In this document: piece by piece, positions 60,248 to 64,000 of the stretch | Position numbering within the stretch: the first letter of the stretch is position 1 | Layout of the letters: every line of letters begins with the position of its first letter | Source of the DNA: GCA-002050365 sp038235165 | GTDB lineage: Bacteria > Acidobacteriota > Blastocatellia > Pyrinomonadales > Pyrinomonadaceae | Direction: 5' to 3' | DNA length: 64,000 bases | Assembly (NCBI GenBank): GCA_038235165.1 | Contig: JBBSUG010000001.1 | Span: 124,001 to 188,000 of the forward strand | The notes under the pieces: generated by a model | The model's input: only the letters and a program-made list of their open reading frames with translations | Told to the model about the DNA's origin: nothing | Databases searched by the model: none | Translations under genes and position numbers: made by a program

Positions 60248-61144
60248 ATGCAAAACATAGTGAAACCGACAATATATGTGCTGTTGACTGTGATTGCAGT
60301 GTCAAATTTATTCGGGCAGACCGCTTATTCGGGATTTGTCGGCAAGTTTCCCATTAGAATGGTCACGAATATTTATTCGGACGGAGCGGCGAATGCCACA
60401 TATCTTTATGACAATTTCGACGAGCCGATCAAAATCAGCGGCAAACTTTATAAAAACAAGCTGACGCTGTATGAAAAAGATGTCCAAAAAATTGCGCGTG
60501 CCGCTTTGACGTTTGATAATTTCGATGCAAAGACGACGAATTTGACGGGCGTTTGGACAAATGTCAAAACCGGAGAAAAACTGGACATCACTTTGAAAAA
60601 GGATTTCGAGATTGATACAGGTGAAGGCATCGAATATACGGGTAGAGAAATTATCCAATCCGATTCGCTGCCCGATAAATATTTCACCGTCGTTGTCTCG
60701 AAAACCAAAGACGATTATTACGGCAGAGCCGCGGCGGTCAAAATTTTTGAAAAAAAGACTGACCGTTTAATTCAGCAAATAGATTTTGAAGGCAATCAAA
60801 GAGGGGCGGAAAGCGTTTCGATTGGCGATTATAATTTCGACGGGATTCAGGATTTTTCGGTGTTTGAATCGTCCTACGCCGGGGCGAATACATCGAGTTT
60901 GTATTTCCTTTATAATCCGAAAACAAAAAAGTTTTTCAACAGCGGATTCGAAGGAACGTCACTGGAGTTTGACGAAAAAAAGAAACAAATTTTTGAAACC
61001 AATCAGTGCTGCGCGGGTTCAATCACGACGACTGCAACTTACCGGGTAGTGAAAAATAAAATGATTCGCATTGAAGAACATTGTTATATTTGGGATGAAA
61101 AAAAAGGCGACCGGGTTGAGAAAAAGATGAAGGCGTGTCAGTAA
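60248..61144 (+). CDS. Exported protein with XAC2610-like/FG-GAP-type region
   Basis: A 298-residue protein from the ATG at 60248 with a signal peptide (NLFGQ, about residue 24). The C-terminal half (residues 150-298) matches the XAC2610/DUF family pattern: GAESVSIGDYNFDGIQDFSVFE, then YNPKTKKFFNSGFEGTSLEFDEKKKQIFETNQCCAGS, with two cysteines. The FG-GAP-like DxxxDGxxD segment suggests calcium binding. Outer-membrane or periplasmic role inferred. It stands alone, near the end of the tRNA-Phe island. Confidence 0.8.
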   Translation: MQNIVKPTIYVLLTVIAVSNLFGQTAYSGFVGKFPIRMVTNIYSDGAANATYLYDNFDEPIKISGKLYKNKLTLYEKDVQKIARAALTFDNFDAKTTNLTGVWTNVKTGEKLDITLKKDFEIDTGEGIEYTGREIIQSDSLPDKYFTVVVSKTKDDYYGRAAAVKIFEKKTDRLIQQIDFEGNQRGAESVSIGDYNFDGIQDFSVFESSYAGANTSSLYFLYNPKTKKFFNSGFEGTSLEFDEKKKQIFETNQCCAGSITTTATYRVVKNKMIRIEEHCYIWDEKKGDRVEKKMKACQ

Positions 61145-61328
61145 AGATAGGTGTTTCATTCTCAAATTGTCGCCGAATTCGCCAACAGCGTAGAAATCGT
61201 TTCAATCATCACAAAGGCTTCGCCGCAGCGGTGCGTTAATCACGGCGAATCAGTCTCAAAATTAGGAACTCCAACGAACAAAGGACAAAGTTGCTGCTTC
61301 GCCCTTTTTATTTTGTTAGTTAACTCTT

Positions 61329-62879
61329 TTACGAACTGCACGAAAGCATCGAACAGCCGGCTTTGGTTTTTGCCCAATCGGGACGTTTGGCAAACCATTT
61401 TTGCGATTCGGGCTGCTCGTCATAAGGTTTGAGAAGCAATTTGAATAGTTCGTCAACGACTGAGTGATCTCCTTTGTCCGCCGCGTCAATCGCCATCTGC
61501 GCCATATAATTTCGCAGAACGTATTTCGGATTGACACTGTTCATAGCGGTAGATTTTTCCGACTTTTCGCAGTTTTCGAACTTTAGCAACTTGGCGTAAC
61601 TCGATAAAAAACTTGTCCATTGAGGTTTAAGTGCCGCGAGATTTTCGGAGTAGCTTGATGCTTCGAGTTCCGTCCAAAAAGCGTTCGGTTCGTTTTCGTC
61701 AAATCGGCTCAAATTGCGGAAAAACAAGGTCAAATCCATTTCCGATTGATACATTAATTTTTCGAGTTCGGAGATAAAATCCGGTTCCGCCGCATCTTTC
61801 AAGCCCAATTTATCGGACATCATTCGGTTGTGTTTCGGGAGATAATCAGCTTGATATTTTTCGAGAATTTCTTCGAGCGGCGCAACATCTTCGATCAGCG
61901 GATAAAGTGCATTGCCGAGCTGCATCAAATTCCAAACTCCGATTGATGCTTGGTTGCCGTAGCGATAGCGTTTCTGTCCCGCATCGGTCGTATTCGGTGT
62001 CCAATTCGGATCGTAATCTTCGAGCCAGCCGTAAGGACCGTAATCAATCGTCAAACCTAAAATAGACATATTATCGGTGTTCATCACGCCGTGAACGAAG
62101 CCGACACGCTCCCAGTGAATCATCAAATCAAGCGTTTTTTCAGTGATTTCGCGGAAAAATTCGATATACGTTTCTTTGTTCGGCTCGCCCAAATGCGGAT
62201 AAAAATGACGGATCGTGTAATCGGTCAATTTTCTCAAATTTTCTGTATCCTGACGTACTAAAAAGATTTGAAAATTTCCGAAACGAACGAAACTCGGCGC
62301 GGCGCGGCAAACGATTGCGCCTTTTTCAAATTCCGCGTTGCCGTCGTAAAACATATCGCGCAAAACCTGATTGCCAGTCAGCATCAGCGACAGAGCGCGG
62401 GTCGTCGGCACGCCGAGATGAAACATCGCCTCCGAGCAAAGATATTCGCGGATTGAAGATCGCAGTACCGCAAGTCCGTCCGCGCCGCGTGAATACGGGG
62501 TTTTGCCTGCACCCTTCAATTGCAACGCCCAGTGTTGATCTTTATTTTCGACTTCAAACAAATTGATCGCTCTGCCGTCGCCCAATTGTCCCGCCCAACC
62601 GCCGAATTGATGTCCGCCGTAGCACATCGCAAACGGCTGTGTGCCGGGATAAACTTCTTTGCCTGAAAAAACCTTGATAAATTCTTCACTGTTCGCGTCT
62701 TTTTCAGTTAAACCAATTGCTTCGAGCATCTGCGGCGAATAATGAATGAGTGAAGGATTTTTCGGCGTTGTCGGGGAAACGTAGGAAAACGCTGCGTTCG
62801 GAACCTGCCGCACGTAATTTTCCGTGATCGGGTCGGCGAGAAGTTCCCGGTCAAATGTGTCATTTAAATTTAGCTTCAT
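61329..62879 (-). CDS. selO: Protein adenylyltransferase SelO
   Basis: A pseudokinase-fold enzyme (formerly YdiU/UPF0061) that transfers AMP from ATP to protein hydroxyls. The 516-residue protein has PFAMCYGGHQFGGWAGQLGDGRAINL (residues 83-108, including a typical SelO glycine block), KGAGKTPYSRGADGLAVLRSSIREYL, and HWERVGFVHGVMNTDNMSILGLTIDYGPYGWLEDYDP. It ends in ...CSMLSCSS, the conserved C-terminal cysteine pair of the family (selenocysteine in vertebrates). Redox-linked regulation is described for E. coli. Monocistronic. Confidence 0.95.
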   Translation of the reverse strand: MKLNLNDTFDRELLADPITENYVRQVPNAAFSYVSPTTPKNPSLIHYSPQMLEAIGLTEKDANSEEFIKVFSGKEVYPGTQPFAMCYGGHQFGGWAGQLGDGRAINLFEVENKDQHWALQLKGAGKTPYSRGADGLAVLRSSIREYLCSEAMFHLGVPTTRALSLMLTGNQVLRDMFYDGNAEFEKGAIVCRAAPSFVRFGNFQIFLVRQDTENLRKLTDYTIRHFYPHLGEPNKETYIEFFREITEKTLDLMIHWERVGFVHGVMNTDNMSILGLTIDYGPYGWLEDYDPNWTPNTTDAGQKRYRYGNQASIGVWNLMQLGNALYPLIEDVAPLEEILEKYQADYLPKHNRMMSDKLGLKDAAEPDFISELEKLMYQSEMDLTLFFRNLSRFDENEPNAFWTELEASSYSENLAALKPQWTSFLSSYAKLLKFENCEKSEKSTAMNSVNPKYVLRNYMAQMAIDAADKGDHSVVDELFKLLLKPYDEQPESQKWFAKRPDWAKTKAGCSMLSCSS

Positions 62880-63044
62880 TTGCCTTTATTGTCGCAATTT
62901 GAAAGCGGTTTAGACAAATGGCAATGAACGACAAACAGGTGCGGCTAACCTCCGAGGTGATTTTTTCTTTGACTTTTGTGAACTCGCGTTTATGATAAAT
63001 AAAGTAGACAGCGAATGTTTCGCCAAATTTCTGCAATCAAAATT

Positions 63045-63434
63045 ATGACGGGCAGCTTCACGCATAAAGTTTTAACTTACCTGACCGCAGCAGTTTGGCT
63101 GGTCAACGGTCTTTACTGCAAATTTTTGAATTTCGTGCCGCGCCACGAACAAATCGTCGGGCGCATTTTAGGCGAAGGTTACGCGAAACCGTTGACGATA
63201 TTAATTGGTTTGGCGGAAATCGGGATGACGATCTGGATTTTGAGCCGGATCAAACCGAAACTCAACGCGTTTCTTCAAATGGCAATTGTGGGATTGATGA
63301 ACATTATCGAATTTACGCTCGTTCCCGATTTACTGCTTTGGGGCAGATTCAACATTGTCATCGCGTCTGCATTTATTTCCCTGATCTATTTTAACGAATT
63401 CATTTTAAGCGGTAATTCGGCGCGGCGGTCGTAA
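63045..63434 (+). CDS. DoxX-like membrane protein
   Basis: A 129-residue four-helix membrane protein of the DoxX type from the ATG at 63045. An earlier in-frame ATG at 63015 adds ten residues. Segments at about 8-28, 50-70, 78-95 and 103-122, with the small-motif GLAEIGMTIWILS. No function is assigned to this subgroup. Followed after two bases by a DUF2071 gene, with which it is likely co-transcribed. Confidence 0.85.
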   Translation: MTGSFTHKVLTYLTAAVWLVNGLYCKFLNFVPRHEQIVGRILGEGYAKPLTILIGLAEIGMTIWILSRIKPKLNAFLQMAIVGLMNIIEFTLVPDLLLWGRFNIVIASAFISLIYFNEFILSGNSARRS

Positions 63435-63436
63435 AT

Positions 63437-64000
63437 ATGTTTTCATTTTTGAAAAATCACCCGTTTGCGGTCGAAGCGTTTTTTGAAAGTTCGCTGGTGT
63501 TGACATTCGCCGTGCCGAAAGAAGAACTGCAAAATTTGATTCCCGAATGTTTGGAACTCGATACTTTTGAAGACAAATGGGCGTTTATCGCGGTGGCGAT
63601 GGTGCAAACTTCATCGCTGCGTCCGAAAGGTCTGCCGAAGTTTCTCGGCAATGATTTTTTTCTCATCGGCTACCGGATTTTCGTCAGATACACAAATAAT
63701 GCGGGCAAAAGAGTGAGAGGTTTATACATCATCAAATCCGAAACCGACCGGCAAAAGATGGCTTTTTTCGGCAATATCTTTACGCATTACAATTATACGG
63801 CAACCGATATTTCGCAAACAAAAACCGGCGACCGAACGGAAATAAAATCCGTTAAATCTAATTTCACCGTCACGGTCGAAGAATCGGACGGTGAAACCGC
63901 TCTGCCGCCCGCATCGCCGTTTGCCAACTGGAAGGAAGCCCGCCGGTTTGCGGGTCCGCTGCCGTTCACCTTTACATATAATGCAGAGAGTAAAACCGTT
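63437..64000 (+). CDS. DUF2071 protein, N-terminal part (cut by window edge)
   Basis: Starts at the ATG at 63437, two bases after the DoxX stop, and is open to the window end (188 residues seen). The pattern PKEELQNLIPECLELDTFEDKWAFIAVAMVQTSSLRPKGLP, then FFLIGYRIFVRYTN and KMAFFGNIFTHYNYT, is that of DUF2071/YqjF acetoacetate-decarboxylase-like proteins. Enzymatic activity unknown. Confidence 0.88.
   Translation, partial: MFSFLKNHPFAVEAFFESSLVLTFAVPKEELQNLIPECLELDTFEDKWAFIAVAMVQTSSLRPKGLPKFLGNDFFLIGYRIFVRYTNNAGKRVRGLYIIKSETDRQKMAFFGNIFTHYNYTATDISQTKTGDRTEIKSVKSNFTVTVEESDGETALPPASPFANWKEARRFAGPLPFTFTYNAESKTV

Overview
The window is a piece of a diderm bacterial chromosome with moderate G+C, most likely from Acidobacteriota, class Blastocatellia (Pyrinomonadaceae-like). 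This assignment is inferred. The sequence shows an outer-membrane and lipid A gene set (bamA, ompH/skp, fabZ, lpxA), a 'VWFA-related Acidobacterial domain' protein, a recA/ruvB pair under a shared palindrome, and many exported proteins ending their signal peptides in A-x-A-Q. Most genes are ordinary chromosomal genes. Short AT-rich stretches (17.8-18.5, 35.9-37.5 and 58.5-60.2 kb) look acquired.

Layout. 0-5.4 kb: minus-strand dciA-gatC-(small exported protein)-gatA coupled by ATGA overlaps, a maf gene, a cysteine-less TlpA-like protein, and folK-panB-panC. 5.6-20.9 kb: an AlbA_2-type ATP-binding protein, exported VWA, LecA-like and propeller proteins, DUF971 plus bacilliredoxin, a glucan phosphorylase, a macrodomain protein, NADH dehydrogenase II, a ThiF/MoeB protein overlapping a family 9 glycosyltransferase, and a Trm112 protein. 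21.3-26.9 kb: the bamA-ompH-fabZ-lpxA envelope cluster, without lpxD. 27-30 kb: topoisomerase IB, an unknown HTH-like gene and ruvB. 30-37.5 kb: an M16 peptidase, an RRM protein, mpl, and an accessory block with a CBS/HEPN-like protein and a DUF5678 plus frameshifted retropepsin pair. 37.6-43.2 kb: a Tat-exported GH1 glycosidase, a GDPD, an aminotransferase, a BlaR1/BlaI-like pair and tRNA-Leu(CAA). 43.3-52.0 kb: three large exported proteins in one direction (CHAT-TPR, subtilisin, caspase-like). 52.2-57.6 kb: small membrane proteins, then miaA-hfq-tmk-holB and recA. 57.7-64 kb: a lipoprotein, tRNA-Phe(GAA) with a degenerate integrase island, an XAC2610-like protein, SelO, DoxX and a partial DUF2071 protein.

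The most interesting signal is the 16-bp palindrome GTTTCA-N4-TGAAAC. I found it three times: at the promoters of recA, ruvB and an unknown 181-residue HTH-like protein next to ruvB. In two cases the -35 hexamer lies inside the palindrome with an exact 17-bp spacer to the -10. This is a strong candidate for the SOS-type operator of this lineage, with the unknown gene as a new member or even the regulator.

Other points are several families of palindromic intergenic repeats, some supplying stop codons or C-terminal codons to neighbouring genes. There is a 5 x 7-bp tandem repeat inside a glycosyltransferase gene (possible phase variation), a duplicated broken 3' end of the moeB-like gene flanking an AT-rich insert, and a possible pseudoknotted RNA leader in front of the subtilisin gene.
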